Shown one piece after another: positions 1-7,655 of a stretch of DNA of 52,817 nucleotides. The notes under the pieces are model-generated. The model worked only from the letters and a program-made list of their open reading frames with translations, ran no database searches and was not told where the DNA came from. Origin of the DNA: Paenibacillus sp. Its GTDB lineage: Bacteria; Bacillota; Bacilli; Paenibacillales; Paenibacillaceae. The first letter of the stretch is position 1; the number at the start of each line of letters is the position of its first letter. A program made the position numbers and the translations under genes. The stretch spans positions 1 through 52,817 of the forward strand of contig JAIRVF010000075.1 of assembly GCA_031254035.1 (NCBI GenBank), written 5' to 3'.

Positions 1-2
1 AT

Positions 3-269
3 CACCAAGCTAACGGCAAGATTACAAATCCATATGTTACACAAGCAATGTCAGCTATCAGGTCTTTTTCTTCAGATTGGACCGCAATGAATTATGCGAG
101 GACAGCATTTATGACAGCAGCTGGTTTAGCTGTAGTTACAGTCGCAGGAATTATTTCTGCAATTGTTGAAGGAGTCGCGGGTGTATCAGCAGCAATTACA
201 TGCTACGATGCGTTCCAATCTTGTAAGCACGATTTGGATCAAGCTTGCAGTTATATTGATAGAATTTAA
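3..269 (+). CDS. C-terminal part of an unidentified hydrophobic protein (cut by window edge)
   Basis: The reading frame is open from the left edge, so the first methionine at 48 is probably internal and the true start lies outside the window. The visible 88 residues contain one strongly hydrophobic Ala/Val/Ile/Gly-rich stretch (about residues 35-65) followed by a short polar tail with three cysteines and the ending YIDRI. There is no lipobox or recognisable enzyme motif. Such a tail, followed by a small multi-spanning membrane protein gene, resembles bacteriocin-plus-immunity pairs, but this is only a resemblance of layout. Family unknown. Confidence 0.5.
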   Translation, partial: HQANGKITNPYVTQAMSAIRSFSSDWTAMNYARTAFMTAAGLAVVTVAGIISAIVEGVAGVSAAITCYDAFQSCKHDLDQACSYIDRI

Positions 270-349
270 TAACAGTAACTTGTGGATGGCTCTAGTTGTA
301 TAATTAAAGCCATCCCACAGATTACATAAGAGAGGACTTGGATAACCTC

Positions 350-610
350 ATGAATATCTTAATCTTAATTATGATCAGTTTGTTTATTGTTCTGCTCGGA
401 ACAATTTATCAGTTGTTTCGTTATCAATTCAACCCACGCTTCACTAACATTGGATTATCAATTACGGGGGTTTTACTTGTTTTCTTAAGACAAGATTTTA
501 AAGAAGAGTATACTTTCTTGTTCTACTTTTTTTTAATAGCATTTGTTATCATGGGTGTATTACCACTAATAAATCTTATCTTAAACATATTTAAAAAGAG
601 CGACAGATAG
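350..610 (+). CDS. small integral membrane protein, unknown function
   Basis: About 86 residues with three predicted membrane spans: a very hydrophobic N-terminus, a middle span after the RYQFNPRF segment, and a C-terminal span ending in a basic IFKKSDR tail. A TTG at 338 in the same frame is an alternative start, but the AGAGG at 331-335 lies only two bases before it. The ATG at 350 has a weak GGA at better distance. The gene follows the hydrophobic peptide gene by about 80 bases on the same strand, so the two may be co-transcribed. Small three-span proteins of this size include bacteriocin immunity proteins, but no family motif is visible. Confidence 0.5.
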   Translation: MNILILIMISLFIVLLGTIYQLFRYQFNPRFTNIGLSITGVLLVFLRQDFKEEYTFLFYFFLIAFVIMGVLPLINLILNIFKKSDR

Positions 611-1143
611 CTTATTTGCTACATAACTGACGGTTATTTACGGATCAATTTATACAAACTGATAAAACCAGCGCGGTCCCTAAAATGTTTCCACGTTTAT
701 TACTCCCCTTGAACGTTAAGCACTTTTCAACCTCTTCCGCATCACGTTTCCTTACGCATTAGATGTGCCTTTCTTATTCTCCACGAAACACCCATGAATT
801 TAGAATTGATATCAAATAATAAACTTCGTAAAGACTGGATCACGCAGCAGCCCTGACTTGGTCCAGTTTCTCATTTTTACCCCAGCGCGGATTCGAGGCT
901 CCAGGTAAACAAAGCTTTTGAAAGCTTTTATCCTCCCCGGATATAATCCCTCTGCTTCCCCCGTAAAGAACCTTCTTTTCTTTAGTTTCTGGTCCAAACT
1001 CGATAACACCATTCGATAACACCAGTTGGCCGCAATCTTCCTGATCCATCTATGAAATTGGGTATATAATTACTCGCCAGCGCCTTCTATATATGGAGTG
1101 ACGCCAAACTATGCGTTATCCGTTCAGATTTAGAGCACGAAAT
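611..1143. other. intergenic stretch without a supported gene
   Basis: Two overlapping minus-strand reading frames (812-1012 and 840-1049) lack ribosome-binding sites and resemble nothing I recognise. They could be remnants of a decayed gene. Otherwise nothing is seen. Confidence 0.4.
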
Positions 1144-1187
1144 AAACGCAGACCTTACGGTGAGAAACCGCCTTGGTCTGCGTTTTT
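1144..1187 (-). terminator. intrinsic terminator of the lipoprotein gene
   Basis: An 11-bp perfect stem (AAACGCAGACC at 1144-1154 with GGTCTGCGTTT at 1175-1185) lies just beyond the stop codon of the minus-strand lipoprotein gene, with T-rich sequence on both sides. A close relative of this hairpin occurs at 3412-3461 beyond the decayed second copy of the gene, so the terminator was duplicated with it. Confidence 0.75.
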
Positions 1188-1203
1188 GATGTGGATTAAC
1201 AAC

Positions 1204-2367
1204 TTAGTTTTTCTGTATGGTTGACACGCTCAAGAAAATAGCATTGGTTGAGCCACCGGAGACGTTGGGGAATGAGAATAAAGTAGTAGGCACACCGCGA
1301 ATAAGGACATGGTCATTTTCTAAAATATCCCCTGTGGAGCCCATATATAAACCGACATAGGAATTATCGTTTTCATCTCTTACATGAATGATGGCGATAG
1401 GTCCGAATTCTGTATTCTCTTCCTCAATTTCTACAACGTCTCCCTTAACCTGAACCAACTTATCCAGATACGGCGTTATGCTTTTGGAAATATGACGAGA
1501 AGTGACGGATGCATCCACCAGCGATTTGGCTTTGTTTTTGCTCTCGGCCGTAACGGCAGGGAAAAGATCGCTATGACCCGCTATGTAATTATAAGTTGTT
1601 TCTGACATTTCCCCGTCATTCTCCGTGATGGTTGGAACAAACGCTGACATGACGTCGGCTATTGTCTTTTGATCTGAATTGGCTGCTGTTGTGGCTTCCG
1701 GTGTTGTTGATTGTGTAGCGGTAGCTGCTGCTTCGGTTATTTTAAAGGAATCGATCATCTTTTGAGCCATCTCTTTGCCGCCGTTGTCGTAGGATTCTTT
1801 GGAGTAGGTAATGGAAAGGGTGTACATATTTGGACTTGCAGGTACGATGTATTGAGCTAATACGATCGGAACTCCTGTTTGCCCATGAGTATATTCGCCG
1901 ATCAACACGCCGGAATTGTTGGCTTTGTCGTCGTAACTTATTTTTTTGTAATCTTTTATGACGTCCCCTAGAACCCCGCTTTTATATTGGGCAACAGTTG
2001 CATCTGCAACGGTTTTGGCTTTAACATACCCGGTGTTAGGTGCACCAGTAACGTTAACATTATCCGCAGAAGCCGATTTCAGAGTAGGATCGGCATAAGC
2101 CGCTTTAACCAAAGGCTGATTAAGTTTTGCTAAATCTACGGCTTGCCAGGTAGCTGGATAGACAAAGGAAAATTCGTTGGTTTCGGCTGTTGCCGTTTTT
2201 GCTTCATTCGATTCCTTCGGGGTTTCCTTCGGAGTGTCCTTAGCCGCTTCCTGGGTTACGGTTGTCTTGTTGTCTTCGGCTGCCGCTTTTTCTTTCTCTT
2301 TATCTTTGGAACCGCAAGCAGTTAGCAATAAACATAAGGATAATATGAGTACTATTGATTTTTTCAA
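1204..2367 (-). CDS. lipoprotein with PsbP-like and OB-like domains
   Basis: A 387-residue secreted lipoprotein. The signal peptide ends in the lipobox LLTAC, followed by a charged, Thr/Glu-rich linker (about 20-65). Residues about 65-215 (from NEFSFVYPATW to KMIDSFKI) resemble the PsbP/Mog1-like fold of Gram-positive surface lipoproteins. The C-terminal 110 residues, with the VQVKGDVVEIEEE strand pattern and VLIRG, look like an OB-fold of the tRNA_anti-like type. It is probably anchored on the outer face of the membrane, perhaps as a binding protein; the ligand is unknown. The start is a TTG at 2367, with AAAAGGA at the right distance upstream. An in-frame ATG four codons upstream lies against the AGGA. 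A decayed paralogue lies at 3463-4100. Confidence 0.75.
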   Translation of the reverse strand: MKKSIVLILSLCLLLTACGSKDKEKEKAAAEDNKTTVTQEAAKDTPKETPKESNEAKTATAETNEFSFVYPATWQAVDLAKLNQPLVKAAYADPTLKSASADNVNVTGAPNTGYVKAKTVADATVAQYKSGVLGDVIKDYKKISYDDKANNSGVLIGEYTHGQTGVPIVLAQYIVPASPNMYTLSITYSKESYDNGGKEMAQKMIDSFKITEAAATATQSTTPEATTAANSDQKTIADVMSAFVPTITENDGEMSETTYNYIAGHSDLFPAVTAESKNKAKSLVDASVTSRHISKSITPYLDKLVQVKGDVVEIEEENTEFGPIAIIHVRDENDNSYVGLYMGSTGDILENDHVLIRGVPTTLFSFPNVSGGSTNAIFLSVSTIQKN

Positions 2368-2761
2368 CTTCTTTCATTCCTTTTCATAATTGCCCATCGG
2401 CTGGGGGATTTGCTCTGTTCATCATGCATAAGATAAACTTGGGTGCTGCAGTTTTGCTGTCTTAATTCCCCCTTTAACAAGGTGTTTCGAATTTAAATGC
2501 TTAAATCCGAAGTGAAGATAAGGTATTATACTTCTTTTTGGGTTTCTATTTTTTGTTGCGAAAGTTTCAATTGTTGGTTTTGCCAAAAAAAGTTACCAAT
2601 CTCCACCATTGGTTATTATTGTAACATGAAATTGGGAATAACGACTTATGCCCCGACTAAATTTCGGAAATTCGTGCGGGATTTGCCGGGTTTTGCTGGC
2701 GGAAATCTCCGCCTTCTCCTATACTAGGAAACTGTTAGAGAAAAATAAGAGGAGGGAAAAC
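2368..2761. other. spacer between divergent genes, with an inverted repeat
   Basis: Contains the divergent upstream regions of the lipoprotein and LOG genes. The part next to the lipoprotein gene (2390-2425) resembles the sequence upstream of the decayed copy (4125-4162). An imperfect inverted repeat, ACCAAT (2595-2600) and ATTGGT (2608-2613), could be an operator. No clear promoter was picked. Confidence 0.35.
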
Positions 2762-3352
2762 ATGAACGAGATGAAAAGAATTTGCGTCTATTCCGGTTCC
2801 AATCCGGGCAATCATGCCGATTATGAAGATGCGGCAGTTCGTCTAGGCGAGGTGCTAGCGGCCCGCGGCATTGATCTGGTGTACGGTGGGGCAAGCGTCG
2901 GACTGATGGGGCGGGTAGCGGATAAGGTGATGTCTATGGGAGGAAAAGCCATCGGGGTGATGCCGAGCGGCCTGTTCCGTGGTGAAGTGGCTCATGCTGG
3001 CTTGTCTGAATTCCATAAAGTAGGGAGCATGCATGAGCGGAAGAAGATGATGGCTGATTTCTCGGATGCATTCATCAGCATGCCAGGGGGCCTGGGTACA
3101 TACGAAGAGTTGTTTGAAACGTCTTGCTGGGCGCAAATCGGGATTCATAAGAAACCAATCGGCTTGTTGAATGTTCGCGGATTTTATGATCCACTTCTCG
3201 CTATGCTGGAGCATACGGTGAAGGAAGGTTTTATGCGCGAGGAAAATCTTGAACTGTTTATCGTCGAGTCCGATCCGGAGATCCTTGTGCAGCGCCTTCT
3301 GCAATATGTTCCTGTACAGCAGGGGCAAAAATGGGTTGAGCTGTCCGAATAA
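2762..3352 (+). CDS. LOG-family protein (cytokinin riboside 5'-monophosphate phosphoribohydrolase type)
   Basis: A 196-residue cytosolic Rossmann-fold protein of the LOG (Lonely guy) family, as YvdD of B. subtilis. It is expected to hydrolyse nucleoside 5'-monophosphates, releasing base and ribose 5-phosphate. Seen in the sequence: VYSGSNPG near the N-terminus, the glycine-rich YGGASVGLMG, and the family motif PGGLGTYEELFE followed by W and the IGIHKKPIGLLN strand. Length is normal. The start is the ATG preceded by AGAGGAGGG at 2750-2756; the frame stays open about 40 codons upstream without a better site. It lies alone between two lipoprotein gene copies on the other strand. Confidence 0.9.
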   Translation: MNEMKRICVYSGSNPGNHADYEDAAVRLGEVLAARGIDLVYGGASVGLMGRVADKVMSMGGKAIGVMPSGLFRGEVAHAGLSEFHKVGSMHERKKMMADFSDAFISMPGGLGTYEELFETSCWAQIGIHKKPIGLLNVRGFYDPLLAMLEHTVKEGFMREENLELFIVESDPEILVQRLLQYVPVQQGQKWVELSE

Positions 3353-3411
3353 GTGTTAATTGATGCTGGTTGCAGGCAATTTTAGCAATACAGATATACG
3401 TAGAGCGGATT

Positions 3412-3461
3412 AAAAAAACGCAGACCTTACGGCAAGCAAATGCCTGGCTCTGCGTTTTTTT
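3412..3461. terminator. bidirectional terminator, second copy of the duplicated hairpin
   Basis: A-tract, CGCAG stem, loop, CTGCG stem and T-tract form a strong bidirectional terminator. It serves the LOG gene on + and the decayed lipoprotein gene on -. Its loop and stem share sequence with the hairpin at 1144-1187. Confidence 0.8.
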
Positions 3462-3462
3462 G

Positions 3463-4100
3463 TTTTCTTGCCGTTCTTTAGTCAAAAATCGCTATGGCTC
3501 GCTATGTAATATTGAAGCTATTTTGTCATTGATTCGTGATGACTTGGAACAATCGCTGCCATAACGTCGGTCATGATTTAAGCAAGTACTTGTGACGCTG
3601 ATTTGGCAGCTTACTTTGCGTTTACTTTGAAGGAATCGATGATCTTTTGAACCATTTCTTTGCCACCATTGTCGTAAGAGTCTTTGTTATAGGAAATGGT
3701 AAAGGTGTACGTACGGCCGCTTGCAGGAACGATATATTGCGTTAACACAATCTGGCCCCCATCTATCCCATCGGTAAACTCGCCGATCAGCACGCCGGCA
3801 TTATTTTCTTTATCTTCGTAACTTATTTTTTTAAAGTTCTTCATGGCATCTGCTAAAGGGCCACTTTCATATTGGGGAACGATGGTGTCTACAACTTTAA
3901 GGTTTAGCGGCATCTTTTGAAGAATCCTTCGTTTTTTCTTCTTTAGACGCATCATCGGATTTTTCTTTTGGAGTCTCTTTCGGAGCCTCCTGGGTTACGG
4001 TCGCCTTATTTTCTTCGGCTGCTGGCTTTTCTTTTTCTTTGGAACCGCAAGCGGTTAAGACTATGCATAAAGACAAGATGAGTACAATTGATTTTTTCAA
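3463..4100 (-). pseudogene. decayed paralogue of the lipoprotein gene at 1204-2367
   Basis: The TTG start at 4100, the AAAGGA site, the signal peptide with LTAC lipobox and the Glu/Lys-rich linker are all preserved. The first frame then stops after KDSSKDAAKP near 3897. The next frame continues from LKVVDTIVPQYESG, matching the middle of the intact paralogue (KISYEDKENNAGVLIGEF, QYIVPAS, SYDNGGKEM, IIDSFKV), and ends at 3611. About 55 residues are missing at the junction (around 3895-3905), with a frame change. Beyond 3611, non-coding sequence to about 3463 still resembles the C-terminal domain of the intact gene, whose last third is gone. The multiple lesions argue against a sequencing error. 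A 66-residue truncated lipoprotein could still be made. Confidence 0.8.
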
Positions 4101-4448
4101 CTCTTTCATTCCTTTTTTACGATTACCCATCGGCTAGGCGATTTCGCTTGATTCATCATGTCGAGAAAAGATAGGGCTTCCGCTTTTTGATGTTCCCCCT
4201 TATCTATTTGCGAGCTAACCTGGTATATGTCTGAAGGTGGAAGCCAAACCACCAGGTAGATACTATCTTAATATCGGTCTTTATTCCTTCATTACAAAGG
4301 GCGAGAATTCAATCATGTCATAGGAGATTTGCAATTGTGGCCTTTTACTCCTAGCTCAGTTTTTTCCTCTATCCAAATTAGGATAAATAAGAAGTAGAAG
4401 GAAGGGGAATAATTCTCTTAAGGGAACCAATTTTCGGAGGTGGAAGCA
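4101..4448. other. spacer between divergent lipoprotein pseudogene and small gene
   Basis: The left part is the duplicated upstream region of the lipoprotein gene. The right part carries the GGAGG site of the next gene at 4436-4440. No convincing promoter hexamers or RNA structure were identified. Confidence 0.35.
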
Positions 4449-4661
4449 ATGAGCGAAAGCAGCATTACGATTCATTTTGTCGGTGGGGAGTCATTGAACA
4501 TTATTTCTGGCGACGTACCAGGGATCATTGAACGGCTAAAAAGCGAGGAATGGGTTGTGGTAAATGAACATCATGTAAAAACATTGAGCATTTCTTTTTT
4601 CAGTGTATATGAACCGGGTTATGACAAGAAAAGTGAAAAAACGGTTCGGAAGCTTACCTGA
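4449..4661 (+). CDS. small hypothetical protein
   Basis: A 70-residue cytosolic protein of unrecognised family, rich in alternating hydrophobic residues (ITIHFVGGESLNIISG, WVVVNEHHVKTLSISFF), suggesting a small beta-rich fold. GGAGG at 4436-4440 lies 8 bases before this ATG. The in-frame GTG at 4440 overlaps that site and is rejected. It is separated from the next gene by a clear promoter with a LexA-like operator, so the two are probably not one regulatory unit. Confidence 0.6.
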   Translation: MSESSITIHFVGGESLNIISGDVPGIIERLKSEEWVVVNEHHVKTLSISFFSVYEPGYDKKSEKTVRKLT

Positions 4662-4684
4662 TACCCGTTGAAGATTCAATTCAT

Positions 4685-4714
4685 TTGCCAAAAGGGAATG
4701 GTTTGAGTTATAAT
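4685..4714 (+). promoter_or_regulatory. sigma-A promoter of the yolD-like gene
   Basis: TTGCCA (4685-4690), an 18-bp spacer and a perfect TATAAT (4709-4714), 32 bases before the yolD-like start codon. The -10 box runs directly into the palindrome at 4712-4733, so repressor binding there would block transcription. Confidence 0.7.
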
Positions 4715-4733
4715 AGGAACACTTGTTCCTATT
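4712..4733. promoter_or_regulatory. LexA-like (SOS) operator
   Basis: A perfect palindrome with 9-bp arms AATAGGAAC and GTTCCTATT around ACTT. The core GAAC-N4-GTTC is the Bacillus LexA (DinR) box core. The outermost consensus C/G pair is replaced by G/C. It overlaps the -10 region and the expected transcription start, as expected for a repressor site. B. subtilis yolD-type genes in Y-polymerase operons are SOS genes, which supports the reading. Confidence 0.65.
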
Positions 4734-4745
4734 AATGAGCGGGAG

Positions 4746-5042
4746 ATGATTATTCTGAGCAAACCACATCTATCTACTTTGATTGCACCGAATCGGGATT
4801 CCGATGAGATAACTGTCACATGGCAGAAGGGAACTTCAGAATGGCAGAGAGTGGAACAAGAGCTTACACGTTCACTCGAAGAGCATGTGAAAATCCACCT
4901 AACGGTAGATACGCCGCATGGAACCAGCCATTTAAGGGGGTTCGTGACGGTGATTAATACATACTTGAAGGAGATTAAGCTGCGCGAGGAAGACGATTGG
5001 CAATGGATCCGGTTTGAGGATATCCGGTCTGTGCAAATATAA
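4746..5042 (+). CDS. YolD-like family protein
   Basis: A 98-residue cytosolic protein. The C-terminal half, with VKIHLTVDTPHGTSHLRGFVTVIN followed after a gap by IKLREEDDWQWIRFEDIRSVQI, follows the YolD-like pattern of a small beta-barrel ending in W-x-I-x-x-x-D-I. YolD-like proteins are usually encoded next to Y-family DNA polymerases (UvrX, YqjW) and are SOS-induced. Here no polymerase gene follows, but the promoter carries a LexA-like box. GGGAG at 4740-4745 directly precedes the ATG, a short spacing. Its exact role, presumably in damage tolerance, is not established. Confidence 0.75.
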   Translation: MIILSKPHLSTLIAPNRDSDEITVTWQKGTSEWQRVEQELTRSLEEHVKIHLTVDTPHGTSHLRGFVTVINTYLKEIKLREEDDWQWIRFEDIRSVQI

Positions 5043-5184
5043 GAGGTTCCCGTATAGCTGACCCGAAAGTAATCCCCGACTAAGGTCCAGGATGGACCCG
5101 GTCTCCAGCTTGGTGTTTATTTTGCTCTAATCCGTATAATTGATACCATATATAACCAGGGATATTAACGGAGGGGGAGACAAG

Positions 5185-6060
5185 ATGAATAAATCATACA
5201 GGTGGATCGGAGCCATAGCGATACTTTCAACTGCGCTTCTGGCAGGTTGTGATACAGTGAGTGATGCCGTACAGTCCGTCAGACAGGACGTGCATGAGGT
5301 GGTGGCAGCAACGGGGGATACAGTTAGTGGCACAACGAACGATATTACAGACGCTCTGATGAAGAATGGTGAACAACTAAAGCTGACTGCCCAGCGCGAG
5401 ATTGGCACCGAGACGGTGCTGCGCATCGATCATGCGGTTGGAAATATTGCGCTTGTACCAGGATCGGGAAACACATTATCAGTGAAGACGACGGTTTGGT
5501 TTACAGATAAAAAGTCATACCGGAATATTGCAGAGGAAGCGGAAACTTCCTTAGTATCAACGAATGGCCAACTGAAGATCATTACAAACCCTAAAGGAAA
5601 TCCCAGCCAGGATTTGTGGGATTGGGCCGACTCCAAGTTTGGTTACTCCAGGTTTAAGATTGATTATGAGGTAGAGGTCCCTGCGTCGATTACCAGCTTC
5701 GACATAACCAACAACGTAGGCAAAATTACCATGGATAACCTTAAAGGGGTGTACCAGGTGCACAGTGATGTGGGGGAAATTGCGGTCGGAGGAGCTTATA
5801 TTAGCGGAGAATCCCAAATTGAATCGAATGCGGGCAAACTGCGGCTCAGCATAAGCGGGATGGCAGAGGACAGCAGCCTTAAGGCTAAAACAGATGTAGG
5901 CAGCATCCATGCCAGTTTCGCAGATCAGCTGAGCTGCACTTTGGAGACGGATAGTGATATCGGCCTTGTTTCCGGTGCTTCCAAAGGCAAACAGGATATC
6001 AATGGAGGAGGTCCGCTTGTTGCGCTTTCTTCTTCGGTTGGAAACATAACCATTGAGTAA
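5185..6060 (+). CDS. DUF4097-type beta-helical lipoprotein
   Basis: A 291-residue exported lipoprotein. The signal peptide has the lipobox LLAGC, followed by an amphipathic segment (about 22-65). A repetitive beta-rich domain then runs to the end, with recurring units such as VGNIALVPGSG, NNVGKITMDNL, SDVGEIAVGG, SNAGKLRLSI, TDVGSIHASF, SDIGLVSG and SSVGNITIE. This DUF4097 (adhesin-like) pattern is a stack of short strands marked by xxVGxI. It is probably anchored to the outer membrane leaflet, sensing or shielding envelope components; the specific role is unknown. GGAGGGGGAGA lies just ahead of the ATG. A terminator pair follows. Confidence 0.8.
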   Translation: MNKSYRWIGAIAILSTALLAGCDTVSDAVQSVRQDVHEVVAATGDTVSGTTNDITDALMKNGEQLKLTAQREIGTETVLRIDHAVGNIALVPGSGNTLSVKTTVWFTDKKSYRNIAEEAETSLVSTNGQLKIITNPKGNPSQDLWDWADSKFGYSRFKIDYEVEVPASITSFDITNNVGKITMDNLKGVYQVHSDVGEIAVGGAYISGESQIESNAGKLRLSISGMAEDSSLKAKTDVGSIHASFADQLSCTLETDSDIGLVSGASKGKQDINGGGPLVALSSSVGNITIE

Positions 6061-6121
6061 ATACAAGAGTCTTACCTGCTGGTCATCATCTGAAGACGAT
6101 ATTGATTAGACGGCAGAACAG

Positions 6122-6157
6122 AACCCCCTGCGCTTCGAAGAGAAGTGTAGGGGGTTT
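6122..6157 (+). terminator. terminator hairpin of the DUF4097 lipoprotein gene
   Basis: Stem AACCCCCTGCGCTTC with GAAGTGTAGGGGGTT (two mismatches) about 60 bases after the stop codon, followed by a short T-containing run. A second hairpin follows at 6175-6214. Confidence 0.6.
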
Positions 6158-6174
6158 GGCGTTTTAACCAGGGT

Positions 6175-6214
6175 GCAAAAAGCCTGCGGGTTGGCGGAAC
6201 CGCAGGCTTTTTGC
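6175..6214. terminator. bidirectional intrinsic terminator
   Basis: A 15-bp perfect stem, GCAAAAAGCCTGCGG with its complement, around a 10-base loop and with T-runs on both strands. It can end transcription of the lipoprotein gene from the left and of the acetyltransferase gene from the right. The rest of this spacer to 6410 shows nothing further. Confidence 0.85.
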
Positions 6215-6410
6215 TAGGAAGGGAGAGTAATGGGTGAAGCGTAAGGTTGGCGGAAACGAAAATGTATATCATCTTCGTCTCTAGTAATATATTCAGGATG
6301 TTTCAGATGTTTCGTGATAGAGTAAGAGGTTAAAACGCTCATTTTTAAAGAAGATCGTATTTCTTACCGATCTCCATTCCAATTTATTTGTTACATGATC
6401 GACATACAGC

Positions 6411-6974
6411 CTAATGGAGTGGCGATTGCATTTTCTCATACAAGTTGAACCCGCTGGGAGCTTGACCTTTGTAAGTGAAACCTGCGCCGCCGTATAAACG
6501 ATTCAAGTCAGGTACGGACGAGATGCAATCAAGACGGATCCGATCTTTGCCAGGGAAACGTATCCCTTGCTCCGCCCAACGTAAAATAGCATCTCCGAGC
6601 CGTTTGCCACCGAAATCACGGTTGATGCAAAGCCGATGCAGATAAACGGCTGTTTCATGTCCCTCTTCGCCCCAGAGCGAACGGTCCCATGCGCTCGCAT
6701 GCTGCTGGAGGATGACCATGCCAGCAATGGTGTCGTCGTGCTTGAATATAAACACTTCGCCGCGGTCGATTGCATCCGGAACCCTATGTCTATCTTCCCC
6801 GGCAAGCAGCTCATGCCATTGCTTGGATCCCTTGCTTTGCAACCAAGCTGCAGTTTGAAGCATTAGGCCGTTTACGGCTTCCTTATCCTCCGGTCCGGCC
6901 TGGACGGCAATGACCCCAGGTATAACTTCTTGTAAGGTGATACTGTATTTTAGTTTGTCCATATTTATATCCAT
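6411..6974 (-). CDS. GNAT-family N-acetyltransferase
   Basis: A 187-residue cytosolic protein of the GNAT superfamily, transferring an acetyl group from acetyl-CoA to an unknown acceptor. Seen: the N-terminal helix region (EAVNGLMLQTAAWLQSKG), central strands GEVFIFKHDDTIAGMVILQ, the acetyl-CoA segment AVYLHRLCINRDFGGKRLGDAILRWAE (a variant of R/Q-x-x-G-x-G/A), and the closing strands RIRLDCISSVPDLNRLYGGAGFTYKGQ. Start chosen at 6974, where GGGGG lies 5 bases upstream; the frame extends 38 codons further without a site. Substrate unknown. Confidence 0.85.
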   Translation of the reverse strand: MDINMDKLKYSITLQEVIPGVIAVQAGPEDKEAVNGLMLQTAAWLQSKGSKQWHELLAGEDRHRVPDAIDRGEVFIFKHDDTIAGMVILQQHASAWDRSLWGEEGHETAVYLHRLCINRDFGGKRLGDAILRWAEQGIRFPGKDRIRLDCISSVPDLNRLYGGAGFTYKGQAPSGFNLYEKMQSPLH

Positions 6975-7158
6975 ATTATCCCCCTTTTTTACGACGTTTG
7001 TTCCTATTGTAAAAAGATGCAAAGTAATGTGCAATAGCCCGTCGAGACATAAAATGGGGCTCGTCCGCCTTGATCGATTCAAGGTCATTCACGCCTAATT
7101 GTAAGCACCTGTGGCGATGGTTCTAAATAAGCGTCTTCCGAATAAACTACCGGAAAGG

Positions 7159-7198
7159 AAAAAATCCCTGTGGGGCTTACGACAAACAGGGATTTTTT
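7159..7198. terminator. intrinsic terminator of the YkuD gene
   Basis: AAAAAATCCCTGT pairs with ACAGGGATTTTTT around a 14-base loop, with T-tracts on either strand. It lies just beyond the stop of the minus-strand transpeptidase gene. Confidence 0.85.
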
Positions 7199-7220
7199 CG
7201 CAGCAGTAAGCGGACTAAAG

Positions 7221-7559
7221 CTATGGCCGGATCGTCACGCGCGTACCAACCGGCACATAAGATGAAAGATCCAGCACATCCTCGTTAAACATTCGGATAC
7301 ACCCATGCGAGACCTGATGCCCGATTGAGGAAGGATTATTGGTTCCGTGTATGCCGTAATGCGGTTTGGAAAGGCCCATCCAAAGAACTCCGAACGGTCC
7401 GCCGGGATGCAGCTGTTTGTTGATGATCGTGTATTCGCCGGTTGGCGTGCCGGTCAGCATCTTGCCGATGCCTACGGGATAGGATTTTATGACCTGATCG
7501 CCATCGAGCAGGTAAAGTGTGCGTTTCGAAAGGTCGACGATGATCCGATGGTTAGGCAT
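7221..7559 (-). CDS. L,D-transpeptidase (YkuD domain)
   Basis: A 112-residue single-domain YkuD protein, expected to form or exchange meso-diaminopimelate cross-links in peptidoglycan. It shows the start of the fold ([29 protein letters not shown]), the TPTGEYTI turn, and the catalytic block [10 protein letters not shown] then SHGCIRM, with histidine and nucleophilic cysteine in place. There is no LysM domain and no signal peptide, unusual for an extracellular wall enzyme but also seen in short Bacillales homologues. The ATG at 7559 fits AAGGAG at 7568-7573; the GTG at 7568 and ATG at 7565 overlap or crowd it. It is divergent from the deacetylase gene. Confidence 0.88.
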   Translation of the reverse strand: MPNHRIIVDLSKRTLYLLDGDQVIKSYPVGIGKMLTGTPTGEYTIINKQLHPGGPFGVLWMGLSKPHYGIHGTNNPSSIGHQVSHGCIRMFNEDVLDLSSYVPVGTRVTIRP

Positions 7560-7655
7560 TTGCATCACTCCTTGTTTTCAGAGTATGTTAGTATGGCGGG
7601 AAATGTACTCTCTGGCAAGTACGAATATTTTGACATAAAGGAGTTCAAGATTGTC

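Noticed and set aside
812..1049. Two overlapping minus-strand reading frames of 66 and 69 codons
   Set aside because: No ribosome-binding site, no recognised motif, and they overlap each other in different frames.
2648..2761. Upstream extension of the LOG gene
   Set aside because: No ribosome-binding site there, and the family N-terminus begins just after the ATG at 2762.
3463..4100. Lipoprotein frame break read as a sequencing error
   Set aside because: Besides the frame change, about 55 codons are missing and the C-terminal region is decayed, which one base error cannot explain.
4712..4733. Palindrome read as a terminator of the gene at 4449-4661
   Set aside because: It has no T-tract and overlaps a perfect -10 box, so an operator fits better.
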